Positions 23,501 through 38,500 of a stretch of DNA of 64,000 bases are shown in pieces. The notes under the pieces were generated by a model. The model had not been told where the DNA came from. It ran no database searches and saw nothing but the letters and a program-made list of their open reading frames with translations. The DNA is taken from positions 647,618-711,617 of the forward strand of contig QPMI01000477.1 of NCBI GenBank assembly GCA_004431415.1, given 5' to 3'. Source of the DNA: Cyanophora paradoxa. Lineage: Eukaryota > Glaucocystophyceae > Cyanophorales > Cyanophoraceae. Both the position numbers and the translations under genes were made by a program. Positions within the stretch are counted from its first letter, which is position 1. Every line of letters starts with the position of its first letter.

Positions 23501-26500
23501 ACGATTCTCCCGCAATGAGCGGCGAGCAGCCGGAAAAGGCAGCCTGAGTCTTCTCCGCACTTGGGGCGCCAGGAACGACGGTGAAGCCCTGCAGGCCCCC
23601 CGAGAGATCCTGGCCATCAACAGCAACTGAAAGAATATAGCTTCCTGCAGCGGTCACGCTCGAAGCTGCAGCACTGAGCTCCGTGGACACGGTCCCGTCT
23701 GCACGGGTGGACGAAGTCCAGCTCCAAACTAGCGTGTCGTTGGAAACGCTGCGGATGGACACGATGACCGCCTGATCTTGGATGGTATTTCCGTAGACGT
23801 CGCGAATGACGGCCGAAACGTCGCCTGCAAAGTTGCCAGCGACAAAAGAACGCAACGAGATAGCCGCCGATGACATGCCAATGCTGAGCGCTGCCGGATT
23901 CACGACTAGTGTTTCGGTTTGAACTGCCTCGTTGCCGAGCAGAACCTGCACAGAGTACGACCCGGCCACGATCTCTGTGAATGAGAGTGTGGCCTGCGCT
24001 CCCTTGTCCGTAACGAATGTGCGCGCATCGACGGGGCGATGTGTCGACACAGGAGTGACCACGACCTTGAAGCCTAAGTAAAAAAAAGGGAATCAGGCCA
24101 CAGCGAACGACAGCTCTGTAGTCGAAATGATGGCAGCAGAAGGGCGCACTGATGTCTGGATCGTTCGAGAGGACTCCATTCGAATCGCGCGCGGTCATCG
24201 TAAAAGTGGATGTGCTGCCTGCGAGCATGGCAGAAGGAACATTCGCGGAGGATCGCTGGGCGTTCGCGAGAACTGCCGCGAAGATGCTCAACCAGAGGAG
24301 GTTGCGTTTAATGCAGGAAAGAGCGTACCAAAATTGAAAGTGGCGAATCCGGCGCTCGTTTCGCCCGAAGGCGAGTTCGAGACGCGAAGCTGGGACGACT
24401 TGTGGGTGGAATTGGAGTACGGCGGCACGGCGCAGATCGCAGAGAAGCTGCTCCGGAAGGTCGCCGCCGTCGATGTCGCGACGTCGGCGAGGTCCGTCCA
24501 CCGGCACGTAAGCTGCCCGGCGTTCGGGGCGAAGTTGCTTCCGCAGACCGTGACGGTCGTGCTGGCGCTGGCGCCCGAGGACGCGGAGGACGGAAGAACG
24601 CTCTCGAGGGAAGGGGGGCGGCTGTCGTCCCACACCGTCACCGAGCCCGCGTCGACGAATGAGACACCGTCGAAGGCCAGCGACAGCGCGATGTCGCCCG
24701 CCCACGAGTCGCCGAGGTTCGGCAGCGTGCAGCGTACGGACGACGCACTCACGAAGGCGGCCGAAGTCTCCATGACGGCACCACCGTCAGCTCCCCACTG
24801 GGTGCGGCAGCGAAGCGCGGAGCCAGTGTTGGTGAAACTGGTGCCGGTGATGGGGACGGAAATACACGTGGGCTGGAGGCGAATACGTGTGCATGAGAAG
24901 AGAGAGCATACAAGGGGACAAAGAAAGCGCGCACGATGTTCTCAGTGCCTGAGACAGGGCACAGTTCGGCCGCTGTGCGCACAAGGGAGATCGGATTGAC
25001 TGAGAACGATGCTGCGTACACATTGTGGTCACTGCGACTGCGTGGATGAAGATGACATGTGCCGAAAGCGCGTACCAATCACAGTGATGGAGACGGCTTT
25101 CTCCAGATCGCGAGGGGACCCCAACGAAATGGCAAGCGAGTGGACACCAAGCGACAGGTGTTTCGTCGGGCAGACAATCGCATCGTTCGTGCTTGCCGGA
25201 AGAGCATCCACCGGAGCGCTGCCAAAGAAGCAGCGCGTGCGGCCCTGCACGTAGAGAAGCCTTCCAGTCACGAGCACCGAGTTCGTCCGATCGAAGATGA
25301 CGACGGCAGGGGCCACCGCGTCGGGACTCACAGCGTCTGCCGCTATACGTCAGCGCTGGGCCCAGCCGCAGAAAGCTCACGGATTTGCACCATAAATGGT
25401 CAGCGCCGCCGTGCTCTGACGGGTCCAGCTCACTCCGTTTGTGATGGAAACGACGACGAAGTAGTCGGCCGGCAGGGAAGCGCCCAGGACGACCCGCTGC
25501 AGGTCGGGAAGCGTGCCGCAGTTGACGTTCCCGTCCGCCGCGGAGACGGCAGACCAGGAGGCGACGATCTCCAGAGGAGCCGACGTGGAGAAAGCGGTGG
25601 CCACCGCGCACCTCGGAGTGCCGAAGTCTGCGAAAGAGAAAGCGGCGAAGCCGTCCGTGGTCGCGCGAACGGTAATCGAGATTCCACCGTAGATGGACGC
25701 AAGCACTGGCGTCGGGACCGCGCCCCAGGAAACCACCGGGTTACCTGTTGTCGGAGCGCGGGGCGGAAATAAGAAGAACGCAGGAAGCGCAATCTTGCCA
25801 GGAGCGAAACACAGCACCGAAGACGGTGACAGAGGTAGCGGCGCCGGTTGCGGGCGAGCGACCGGAGCCTGGAGACATGCGGAACGTGATGGGCGCTGGC
25901 GCCGTGCCTGTAATGTCTACCGCGCCCGTGACACACGACACCGAGGACGGCGAAGTATCGAGCGCAAGGCCCGAGCACTCGACGCCCCCGACAAACACGG
26001 CGGCCTCGACCAGCAGCGGCTGCAGGAGAGCAAAGGAGCTTGCAGCCAGTCTCAATGTAAGCTGGGAGCCGCCGGCGGCCGGGATTCTCGTTGGCGACAC
26101 GCTCACGACCTCGATAGAAGCTGCAAAAAATGCGATGAGCTGAACGCCTGTTCTAGATCTGAAATACAGCTGAATATTAATGCGCACGATAGAGAGTGAA
26201 ATCCAGCTTGCTGTCGTCGACGTAGCTCACGCCATTGGGAGCGAGGGCTACTTGGAGCGTGAAAGGAGCGCCCCCAAAAGCAGAGTCCGGGAGCGGCATC
26301 TCAAAGAACTCGGCGGGAGTGTTGCTCGGGGCGGCCGTCGGCTGGCAGGTGCAAGGGCCCAACACGGGCTTCGAGCAGTTGGCGCTGAGCTTGGGCAGGC
26401 CGGCGGCCCCGCGGGCGCCCCACGTGGACTGGCGGACTGGGACGGGGGCGGGGCACGAGACCCCTCCACTGCTGAGAATCGCCTGCACTTCCGCCTCGGC

Positions 26501-29500
26501 GCCCCCGGGAACGCTCCAGCGGCACCTGCGGGCAGTGGCGCGTCACACGAAAAACACCGGGCCGGGGGATTGCGAGCGGAGCCGAGGACCTGGCTTCCTT
26601 GGGCAGGCCACCTAGATTCTGGCCCACGAGGCGAATTGCAGAGGGCGAGGCCACGACCAGCCAGCCGCGTGAAGGCGAGAGCAGCGTGGGCAGCACTGGA
26701 TGGTTGAAGTACGTCAGACGAAGCGTGTTCTGCGCGGCCTCACTCCCGTCTGGCAGGTAGGTCAGCGTCTGCTCGAACGGGTCCGTCGCCCCTGCACAAG
26801 CGGCGGATCAGACGAAAAATGTGGGGCTTCGCTTCTGTGCGTGCGGCTCAATTACTAGTCGCACCCTTCGGAGGGAGGCTGAACGCAAAGGAGCAGCCAT
26901 CCTGACTGAAGTTCGAGGGCTTGAATCTCAGGTCGCCGACCTGCACGAAGGCATTGCCGTCTGCCTGGAGCAGCCCGGAGCCGAAAACAGTGATGGAGGT
27001 CGAGCCCGCTCCGAAGGCGGGCGCGGAGGCAGGGACGATCTCGGCCAGAGAGCCGGCCCCGTCGCGGTAGGTGTAGGTCACGGGCGCCGTCCTGAAAGTG
27101 TGGACGGCACGAACGCCGAGAGCCACCTTGCTCGCCGCGCGCGTGAACTCGACCGACACGGGCACCGTCCCGGTGCGGGCGCTTAGGGGCGCAGCACATA
27201 GGACGGAGTTAATTCTGTCGGGGCTGCGGAGGAGGGTGGCAGGGACCCGGATGCCGTCGAACAGGCACGTCAGGTCCTCCGTCTGCGTAAAATGAAACGC
27301 AGCGTCAGCTCAAGCTCGAAAGGGGCGCGAAATATAGGAAGCAGACCGCGAGGAAGTTAGTGCCGCGGATCGTGAGGATAACGGGGCTTCGGCGATTCCC
27401 AGACGTTGGGAAGAGGGGAGTTGTGGCATCCAGAATCGGCCGACACTCCGTATTATCGCCACCGCACACGTTGCAGGCGTCATACGTTTGACCCTCGATC
27501 AGGCCGTCACAGCCCTTGCATGTGGAGCCATCGCCGCCGCAGACGCCCTGCAAAAGAAACATCGATATCAGAGAACTGTAAGCTGGATGTCTCTCAGCCT
27601 GTATGCTACGCACGCATAGGTCCTTGCGAAGGCCGCCGTTAATGACACCAGCGCAGTCCACGCATTGGTTGCTCCCGCCGCAGGTTCCGCAACGATCGCG
27701 GTTCGGGCATGGGTCCGTGTCATCGAGGAGCCCGCGACGACTGGACGCCGGCTGCGCCCACAGAGCATCGACTGTCGCATTCGCAACAGCGACTCGCCAC
27801 GAGTTCATAACGGCCGCGTAGAAAGGAGTTAGGCCTGCGTGCAAGCATGGTCAGGGCCTGCGAACAAACGCATCAGGAGCGCCAGATCGCGATCATCGCA
27901 CCGCGAGATGCGAAGAAGTAGATGAAATCCGTCTGGAAGCGGCAGTCGCTGACGCGCTGCACGCTGGAGGAGCGCAATGTGAAGTTCGTGTCGGGGAAGT
28001 TCAGGACGGCTGAGAAGGGCCCCGTGCCCGCCCAGGCGACGGAGATGGTCGTGTTTTCGCCGACTATGACGCTCGAGGGCTGCACCGCAATGGCGATGTC
28101 CGTCGGCTCGGCGCCCGCCACGTCCAGGTCCAGCGAGCCCTGCGCCTGGCCCCACCGCGACGAAACTGTAACCGTGACGCGCTTCGGGCCTCCGTCCTGC
28201 CGCAGAAGGCTGTTATGAAGGCAGCCCGCGGCCGGGCGATCAGCAAACGCGGTACCGTGAACGTGTGCGTGACAACCGGATTCCCGCCCGTGCTCTTCGT
28301 GACAGTCGAGTCTGATGCGGACCGCTTGCAAAGCCACCGCTCGCCGGCCAGAGCGACTGGCGCGAGCGTCCAGTCGAATGTGAACGGGCCGTTGCCCGAC
28401 TCGACTTCGGCGGAGAAGGCCAATGGCGCGCCTTCCGCCGGCGCAGTCGAGTTGGAATTCCCGGACACAATCCGAATCTTCGGTGGAGAAGGTGGCGCTC
28501 CGTTGACCGCAATCACGAAGGTCGCGCTCACGTTTCCAGCGGGATTGAAGGCTTGTATGCGGACCACGCGGTCGCCCGGGGATGCCGGCGTGAATCGGAC
28601 CTCCTGGCCCCACACCTCGCGGTCGGTGAAGTTGGTGTACGTTTCTGTGATCCCGAAGCCGTCGCCTTCGCTCAGCGCCGTCCAGAGGAAGTTCATTGGG
28701 TCGTCGCCCTTGCCGGCGAACACCAACGCCTTTATCGGACGGCCCGCCACCGGCGTGCCCTCTGTCGTGATGGAAAGCTCAGAAGGAAGCGTCGGAAGGA
28801 CTTCGATGGGGACGACGAGCGACGAGTTGCCCTGCAGAACGTTCGTAAGGCAATTCGGGGGCGTCAGGCAGAGAGCTCTGTGCGGGCGAACCTCGGGTGA
28901 ATGAGCTTTGACCGTGAGATTCATGCGCCCGAACGCCGAGTACGAGTGCACGCCGGCGTCCTCCAGAAGGAACTGCGCGCGTCGAATTGAGTAATTATAT
29001 AAGGACAACAGATCTAGACCAATTCGAACTCGATCGCACCGTCTCTGGCGAGGCGAGCTCCCCCCAGTCCACCTGGAGCGCAAACCGAGGCCTTGAGCAC
29101 GAGAGCTGAGAGAAAGAGACAATATTGATTTCCTCTTACCCAGTACTGGACAGGCCCGCAGCCGGCTGCCCGCGACGCGGTTACAGTGACGTTCTCGCCG
29201 GTGCGGACGACAGAGCTCGAGATGTTGGCGCTCAGCCCGCGCGGCGGGCCCGCAAAAGCTGCAACATAGAAGACAGCACTCGACTCGCCAGCGGAATTCG
29301 TTGCGGAGACTTTGACCTCGTACGTGCCGGTGTTGCTGTACGACTTCTGCAGCACGGGCCACGCCTGGGCGGTCGAGACGGTTCGCGTGACGGCTGGCGA
29401 GTTGTCGCCGAAAGTGACGCGAAGAGTAGTGGGGTACGCGATCGACGCGTTCGCAACCGACCCGAAGCGGAACGAGGCCGGCGCGTCGCTGCAAGCTTCC

Positions 29501-32500
29501 ACCAAGTCCGGGCCTGTCACCGTAACACCCGTAGGGAGCCCGACCAGAACCTTGGCCTACAGAATAAAAAGCGATTGGCGCCAGTTGCAAGGGGCGTAAA
29601 TATAAATCGAAGACGGCCCGAGGCGCGCACCGTTGCCAGGACTTCGGGGCTTTCGTCGCTGAGAGCTGGCGGCCTGACTGGCGTTTCCCTGTAGCTTGCC
29701 GGGAGCAGGTTGGTGGCCGTGGTAGTGACAGTTGCGGGCCGATCTGCAATTGGAAGGCGGTCGGACTTTTCAAGCGGTGTTAGCACTTGCCGAAATATGT
29801 AGCAACGCACTGCGACTCTCTACGGAGATGAAGGCATAGACTTCGTCCATAATAGTTGGGTCCTGTGCGTTGGCCTTTGAGGCTTGCAGAATTACTGTGG
29901 CGACGCCCGCGGCCGTGAAAGTGAACGTAGCCGTAGTCCCTTGCGCCGTGGCACCGCCAATGTCCAGCTCCTGCGATTGCAAGGAACTCATGATCAGCAC
30001 CGGCCGCCGCCACGAGCAAACGTTGAACGGGAAAGGCAAGACGCGCCCAGAAGAACGTGTAACCGGACAGCTTGGCCGGGTCGAACTGGGCCGTGAACGT
30101 GACCGGCTCCCCAACGAAAGGCGTCAGCGTCGGCGCCTGAATCCAGAGGTCGCCGCTCGTCTGCTTCAGGCCGCGCGCGCGCGACGGCGGCAAGAGCCGA
30201 TCGAAGTTTAGATCAGGCGACTCCAGTGCATGCCTCCGCGCGGGCGTGAACGGGGTCTCAACGGGCCAGCAGTTGCCAAAGACGGTGCCGGCAAACGGAG
30301 CCGAGAAAGGAGTCTGGGCAACGAACGGGTTGTCGTCTGGCCACCTGGTTATCCAATCTGCGGACGGGACCTCGGCGTCTGCAAAGGACGCCGAGAGCCG
30401 CCCGCCTCAAGATCTGTGCGCACCGAGGCATACTCGGACGTCGTGCGCCAGACCGGCCCACTTGTTAACCTGCACCGCGCCCTCCCTAGGGAAGTTCGCA
30501 TTAACCTGGCGCGCGCAGCCGTCTGAGCGAGGGCGCGGACGCGAACCAAGAATTATCTTTGGCGCACCCGGAACGAGAGAGAGCAGGTGGCGCCGGCCGA
30601 GCAGCCTGAGAACTGCCGGGTGGTCCCGACGGAAGGCCCCATGAGCTGCGGATTCTCCGCATCCACCCGACAGTCGACGAAGTTCGACTGCCAGCCGTTC
30701 CACTGCACGCACTTGTACAAGAAAAAGACCTTCACTCCGGAATGCGCTGATAGCAACGTGTAGTCAGCCGGACGCGGATTTCGAACAAGGCGGCACTTAA
30801 GGCCACAGACCGAAGTCTCCGAGGCTGTATACGTATGAAAGCGAGACCGTAGAGCCTTCGCAGAGTCAGAACAAAGAACAGAGCCTACAATATGAACGCA
30901 TGGGGCTGGATCGGAATAGGATCAGGAAACACACCAGCGTTTAAACGAGTCTGCGAAATCGAAGTGATCTGCAAGCTAGTTGCTGCGAGGGGCTCAGCGC
31001 AAGTGATCTCGAATGAGCGATTGGATTGCAACGCACGATTTGGCTTGATCAAAAAGTACTGCTGTTCGGCGCTCTCAACGCGAGTCCCGTAATATGTGAA
31101 CTCCACGCGGAGCTAAAGCGGGGTCAGTGAGAGCCGGATGTGCTAAACAAGCTGAATGACTTTTACCTTCGCTGTCTTGACTCTCGGGCTGAGCCAAGAC
31201 GCGAACTGCCAGCTGAAATGGTTGAGCAGAGGGCACTGGGCAGCGAACAATCCGAACTGTAGATTGTAGGTGGCGCCCTTCGTTCCGTCCGCGGTCGTCG
31301 ACCTGATCGTGCACGTTTCCGCCGCATTGGCCGCGTCTGTGATGACGAGCCTGTACTCCATGTCACCTGCAAAAGCGCAACCTCGTCAGCCTTCTATTTC
31401 GCCGCGGCCTTTGACTGTTTGCGAGCCCGCGCACGTTCGCAGTGGTCAGTCCACCAGGTGACTGGGTACGGAACCATTGGGAACATGCCCGGTCCGTTGA
31501 GGGAGAACGTCCAGAAGGACCAGGAGAACGGCTTGGTGTTCGCCACGCCCCTGAAGATGATAGGAGGCACCGCCTTCTTCTTGATCCTCGTGAGCCGAAC
31601 GGTGATCGTGTTTGAGGAGTACGTCACGCCTTGGATCGACGTCGTAACTCGCAACTGCTCGATGGCGCTGAATGGGACGGAGCGAAACGCGGCACCTCCC
31701 CGCGGGCGCGCACCGACAAGGCCTTGTCCTTCGTGCAGACCGGGAGGCTATCGAGGACCGAGCACCCCACGGCACGATCGCCCCAGAACAGTTCTCGATA
31801 ATACGGAGAGGACTGCAAGAGACTCTGAGTAATCGCACATCGAGTAGCTGGTGCCGCCGGGTCCCAGAATTCGAAGCTAAAGCTTGTCGATACTGCGGGT
31901 CACGCTCAGCGAGAAATGAGAGCACGGCGTCGGTCTGTTCATGCGCACGGCCGCATCTACGCTCGTTCCGCCAGGAGATTTTGATAGGGTCGTCCGCAAA
32001 TATGGGCATGGACGCCGGATTAATCTCGTCGAGGACAAGCCTCGGCTCTGTGCAAAATCAGCCCCGGACTTGTCAGCAAGCGGCCCGAGACCAAATGCGC
32101 ATGCGCACCGTTCTTGATGCCGAGACGGATCGGCAGGGACGCTGATACTACGCCACCGCCGTCGTTGGCGTTGGGAAGCGACCACGCTACTCGCAGGTGG
32201 TGATCGATAGAGCCGCCGCAACTGAGCCGGCCGACGCTTGCGAGCGCCGGGACTGTCCACGTGAACGAGCTGTCCACAGTCACGTGCACAGAGCTGCCCT
32301 GTGCACTTGACGGAATCGCAATGGGAGACTCGGTTCGCACGACTTGGAGCAGGTTGCTCGACACAATGTCCCGGCTGAGGGCCGTGTATCCGAAGGGCGA
32401 GAAGAACGCGCCAACGTAGCGTGCTGTCAGCTGGTCGCCAGCCTCTAGGATGGAGGTCGCCGGCGTGCTTGACGTGAGCGACAGTGCGGTCACTGTTCAT

Positions 32501-35500
32501 TCAGACAGTGTAAGCTGCGGAAGGGTTTTGTACACACAAGCAGGAGGCTTCGCGCACATTCCCTCCGGCCGGCTTGGAAGGTGACCTGAGCGACTGTGTT
32601 CTGGGTGTCCACTTGGAGTCTATCGGCATACTGGATCCTTATCTAAGAGCCTCGTTGTCAGTCGCAGCACAGCAAAGAGCCGTACATTCCGTAACGCCCA
32701 CGCACCGTGAAGGACGCCGAATTGCCGACGGGAATGGAGCTCACAATCGATGCAACGCCAAATACCAGCCGCCCACCTGATCAGAAATGAAGGTATCAAT
32801 GAAGAAGTTAAAAAAGCATCGCCTCGTTCCGTTGCGGCACGCACGCACCGGCGGTTGAAGCCGAGAACGAGTCGAGCGCGGGCTGGTTGGGACCCCCCGG
32901 AGGCGACAGCGTGGCCACAACCTGGTTGTTGGCGTTCACCACCTCTACGCTGTAGCTGCTGTAGCCGCCTGCAGAGAAGCTCTCAGTTTGATGTACCGCG
33001 CGAGAGCGCATTGTATTTAAATTCGGGCGCACGGAAGACTCCGTACGTCTCCGAGGTCCAGACCAGCTCCACCCTGGCCCCGTTCCAGTACGTGTTGCTG
33101 AAGAAGAGAGGGGCAGGAGGTTGGGCTCCAAGGCTGATGGACAGCCTGCCCGAATCGAGCGTTATTCCAGCTCTGACGCGCTACTAGATATAGAGCCGAA
33201 ACAGAGCAAAAGCGGACTTGTTCCTAGGGAGGGCGTTGATCTTCACGCTCGTGACGTCCTTGACAGTGTTGTCGTCGCGGCGCATGACCCGGATAAAGAA
33301 ATTGCCAGTGACCGGAACGCCGCCCAAAGAGCCTGCAACATTAGGTCTCAGCTTTCAGCGGAGCACCAAACGAGAAGAGAAGCTTAAGGGGCGCGCCAGG
33401 GATCGTCCACTGGGCGCTCTGCTCCCTGAACGCCACGCTGACGGCAACCGTGTCCGCGATCGTCGCGCGGACAGAACCGTCCGGGTTGAGCAGGTCGACC
33501 TTGACGTCGCCAGTCGCCGAGCTCTGCGGCACGGATCCGGATCATATCGAAGACTCTTCGGTGCACCGCAATCGCGAGGGTATCCACGTCTTAGCGCTAG
33601 ATACCGACATAGATAGCTACCTATCGCTGTAGCTAGCTACAAACCTATTTCAGCTAGCCCAACGCCAAACCCAACGATTATACAGAGACACGCACGAGCC
33701 AGGTGACAAACAGAGTCTCGAACTCGACGTAATCCGGGAAGGGCGGGTCGAGCACGTTGATGTACATGCCTGCAAGAGCAACGTCACGGAGATGCCTCGT
33801 TGGAGTGAGTCGAGACAGGAGGCGGCATCACCAGATGGAGTCCAGTCCAAGCGGAGGTGCAATATCCCATGGATGCCCGGGTCCAGCCCAGGCGTAGGTG
33901 GAATATCCGGGTTCTCAGCCAGAAACGCGTAGCCCCACTCTTTCCTCGGGTACCACGCGAGGAGAACCAGATCTCGGACGACCCAAGTATCGTGGTAGAA
34001 GACCGAAAGGAGGCCGTCGCGCTCGTTGCCGGCGGGGCGGACGTCAAAGATCACCTGAGAAGCCCGGATCCGTGGCACGGCCTCAAAAATCCAAGCGCGA
34101 ACTGCTCTGAGAAAGGAAACGCACGTCGCTGAGCTGGGGCGCAGGAGTCGAAGGTCGCTGACGGCCGCGGAAGTAGGGCGCGGCTGCGGTCGGAGGGTAC
34201 CTGCTCCGAGCATTCGTGCGGGGCGGGACGGGGTGAGCTCGAGCGCCCCAAGGCGAGGGGCCCCGCGCACCACACGTTCACCGACGGCTCGCTGCCGCAG
34301 ATGCGAAGCTGCTCGAGAGCGGTCAGTGGTGGGGTCTCCGGGCGAGAGCGGCGAGCGAAACCGAGATCACCTGGATGGTGATGCCGGATCGGCCAGGGAC
34401 GCGTCCATAGACGGCCGCGGGCTCCTTGACCCCGTAACTGGATGTGGTATTCACTACGCGCGCCCTCATCAGGTGGGAATCCCGACCAATTTCCGAGGCC
34501 TGGGAATGAGCTGACATCCTTCCCCGTACGAGAATGTCAAACCGCAGCCTCCCCAGCTGACCAAATACAACGCCTGGACGCGGAAGAACCGCGTCCAATC
34601 TGCCGCACGACCTCGATGAGCGAATGAGCAGCTAAAAGAGCCCGTAGCGTTGAGATTAATACTGTCGAACCGAGGTAGAAGCTCCAAGCGCCGAAGGTAT
34701 TTCCTTCATACCAAATCAAGTTGATGCCCATATCGGTCCCCCAAACAGGGAAGCGCGGGGGAGAAGCGGCCCCGAGGAGCACTGAGTTCGACATGCGCGT
34801 GGGGGGGAACCGCGTGATGGCGTTCTGGTAGTCGTTGTACTGGAAATCTTCGATTAGGTTGGACGTGTGGGCCGGCATTGGAACGAGCGCGATCGTCTCG
34901 GCGGTGGGATCGCTCTTGAGAGTAGATCGGATGAAGAGGTAGTGGAGCGAGATCTCGTCAACAGAGTTCCCTGCGAGGTCATGGTCAGGGGCCGTCAACG
35001 AACGTGCACGTGCACGTGCTTCAAAGGCCCAGCGAGTAACAAGCGCAAGGGGCGCACCGTCGGCGTAGCCGGAAAAGCCGGAGACGGCGAAGGCCCAATC
35101 ACGTTTGGGGATCCAGCCCGAGAGGACTACGCACTGGATCGCGTGGATGTTCTCGACGTACACGTCGGCGCACCGGTCGGCCGGGTTTCCGCCGGCTCTG
35201 TAGTCGGACCGCACCAAGAGGCGAATCCTGGTGGGCCACGGGTCTGGGTCCCCTCGCAGCCTCGCGCGAGTGCGCATTTCTTGAGTGTCTGGAATATCGA
35301 ACGTGGAAAGAAGAGTGCGCCCCTGCCAGTACAGCTGCACGCGGCGTTGGACCGACAGGACGACGACGCTGACGCCGGCGGTGGGCAGGTAGCCGACGCC
35401 CCGCACGAAGAGCCTGCGGTCGATGCCGTCGGAGGTCGTGCGGCGGCCGAAGCTCAGGATGACGCCGTCGCCGCCGGGCGTGTCGGATCCCATCGAGACC

Positions 35501-38500
35501 TTCGGGGGCGGTGAGCAGCTGCAGGGCGCGGCCGATGGCCGTGGCGCCGGCCGCTGAAGCAAATCTAGACAGACACCGATTGGCCGCGCACCTCGGCATC
35601 GAAACGGAACTGGTCGAAGACGTCCGTGGTCCCGCTCCACGGGAAAAAGACAATGCCGCCGTACTGAGGCCCGGGGACGCCAGCCTGCGTGAGGCGCAGC
35701 CGCTCGAGCAAATCGAGGTAGCCGCTTGGGCAGGCCTGGAAGTAGTTGCAGTGGCCAGCCATGAAGGCCGGCGTGTTCCCCGCCGACCCGAAGACGCTCC
35801 ACGTGGGCAGAAAGCCGGTGGTGCCGACGGGGGACGCGCGCGACTTCCAGAACCCGGTATCGAGGACCAGCGAGAGAAAGCCAGAGTCCGCCTCGGCTCT
35901 GAGGTGGCGCGTGACGAGCTCCGACCCGAGCGAGACTTCGCCGCCGATCTCGAGGGCGCCAATGTTGGACGATATTTGCCACTCTCTTTGGGACGAGGGC
36001 TCCAGCTTCTGCCAGCACGAGAAACCGTAGTTCCCTCTGTTGCATACTCCAGTACCGGCAATGTCTGGAGGGAGGACAGGATGAGATGGGGCGGAGCGTT
36101 CCGCGAAGGAGAGTGAACGCACTGTGGAACCAGCCGAACCACCTTGGAGGCGGGAGCACTCCGTCGTACCTCGGACTCGTGTCGACGGTGAAAAACGTTG
36201 ACGTGCTATCGTCGGAGCTGGCCGTCAGGCTGCCAATCGCAAGGAGCCAGAAATACTGAACAGGGAACGCCGCGTTGAGGGGGCGCGTGAGCGTCCTGAC
36301 ACCGCCCTCGTTGGAGGCAGACACGGTGACGGTGCGAGATCCGTACGTCTCGAAGTCCTTCGTGCCAGAATACGTCTCGAACTGAGGGCCGCAGTACTCT
36401 TCCTCGTCGAAGTCGGCCCGGTACCGCTCGCCGGCCGGGATGTGCAGCGCGCTGCCGTCGCCGAACGAGATATTCCAAGAGACGGGCGCGACTCCCGCAA
36501 GATCGCCCGTCACCCGTACTGTGTACGTGTACTGCAGGAACGGCACCTGATGACGAAAGACGGTTAGACTGGGCCTGCATCGGATATTTTATTCCAAGCA
36601 TGAGGTGAATGGGCAGGCCCGCACCCATTGAACGGTGCAAAGAGTGCCTTCGGGGCAAGCCGGATTGCGCTTTCGCTTCACCGTCGGCCAGTTGAAAACG
36701 ACTTCAATGTTGGGCGGGGGTCGGCTTTGGATTTGAATCGAGGAGGCCACAGCCGTCGTGCCCACCTGAGGCGAAACAGGTCAGGTCTGACAGTGGGTTT
36801 AGATATAAGACGGCACGGCGTTAGATGACGTACAAAGTTTGCGGCTGCAATTTCCACACTGTGCCGCCCGACAGCGCAGAAGCGGCGCACGAAGGTTGAG
36901 CCGCCGGGCCTGACAAAGTTCGCAGAGTTAAAGATCCACTGATACTGCTGCGGAGCGGCCGATGCGTTCGAGGGCGGGATGAAGGCGTCGATTGTGGCGA
37001 ACTCTCCCCAGAAAGCGGGGGCCCTGAGGAGAGCTTGGGGCGGCGGCGGCTGAAGCGCTGCTCAAGGGTCGACGTCAGAGCCGCGATCTGGGGTCCAACG
37101 CGCGCGCGCGCGCGGCCAGGCGCGGCAGCGCACATGCGATTTCGAACTGGAACGCCGGCGCCGCGTACGTCTCGTTGAAGTCGCCGCTGGCGTAGTAAGC
37201 GTACAGGTAGGCGCTTCGAACCCCAAAGCTGCGCGCGATGGCCCGCAATCAGCGGCGCGTGCGCACGCGAGCGGCGACTGAGCAGATTCAGCGGCACCGT
37301 TCAAAGGAGGCCGCCGTGCTTCTTGCGTCATACCGAACAAACCCATCCCTGCAGAAAGCGAGCTCAGTCTGGGGCGAAAGATCCCCGCCCGCGGTAGTAA
37401 ACACACAGACGCACCTATCGGCAATGACCCACCACCACAATGGCTGCGGAATGCCTGCGGGGGCGGAAGCGCTCACGTCGAAGAAGCGCACGTCAGCACA
37501 CCAAACGGCAGCGGACCTGTGAAATCGTTGAAGGACGGCATGAAGATTACGGGGACGGAAGACTCGCTGCGGCGGCGCAATCGCGGTCAAGAACGAGCCC
37601 GCGACCGCCGAAAAGAGCGCGAATTTCAATGGTAGTAAAGCGCACTAGACAACGGGGGCCTTGAAGAAGCGGACATCGTAGGTGGCGTTCGAGCTCGGCT
37701 GAATCGTCTGCACGCTCATCGCCAGCATCCGGTCGACCTCTGCGCGCCCAAGAGGAGAGTTGGACTGGTCTAAACGAGCCTCTCACAGAAGGCGCTCACG
37801 TGCAAGAATGGAGAGCCAGAAGACATCGTTGTCTACGCCGAAAGAGGTCTGGGAGCTCGCGGACGTGCCATTGCGGCCGAACATCGTGATCTTGATGTAG
37901 AACGTTCCTGCACGACAGCTTGACGCGGCAGCACACCTCAAGAGGCGACCCGTGCAGGACGCTCACCGGCCATGGGGAAGCCTGGTTCGCGGTAGGAAAG
38001 AGATAAGCGTGCTGAATTTGCAATTGTCAGGAGGGGAGCGGGCGGTGCCGCACTGAGCTGGCAGACGAGCTTGCCGCCGCAGAGGCTTGCGACGTCTACG
38101 CCCGAGTTGGTCTCCCACGCAAAAGAGATGAGCTTGTCGCCGGCGGTCTGGAAAGCCTCCAGGAGCGCCGGGCGACCCTGCGAGTCGAAAGACGTCATAT
38201 GCGAGTTGGACATCGAAGCCGACGGAGCTGAGCGCGCCTTCAGGATTCGTCCAGTGCTCAATTCCAGCCCAGTAATGCCCACTGTGGGTGCGGGGGCCTC
38301 GTCCGGCTCTACTCGCACACACCTGCGGGGGTGGGCGCGGCTTAGATTGGCGGGGGACGTCCACAGGGTTAATTTGAGTGGGCGAACCAGTCCCACGTTG
38401 GCCGAACATCGTGATACACCGTCATCAAATCGAAGTCATGTTTAATCTGGGGGCAGGTAAGCCGCCGAAAGCCGCTTAAGCACGGACCGAAGGAGCGGAG

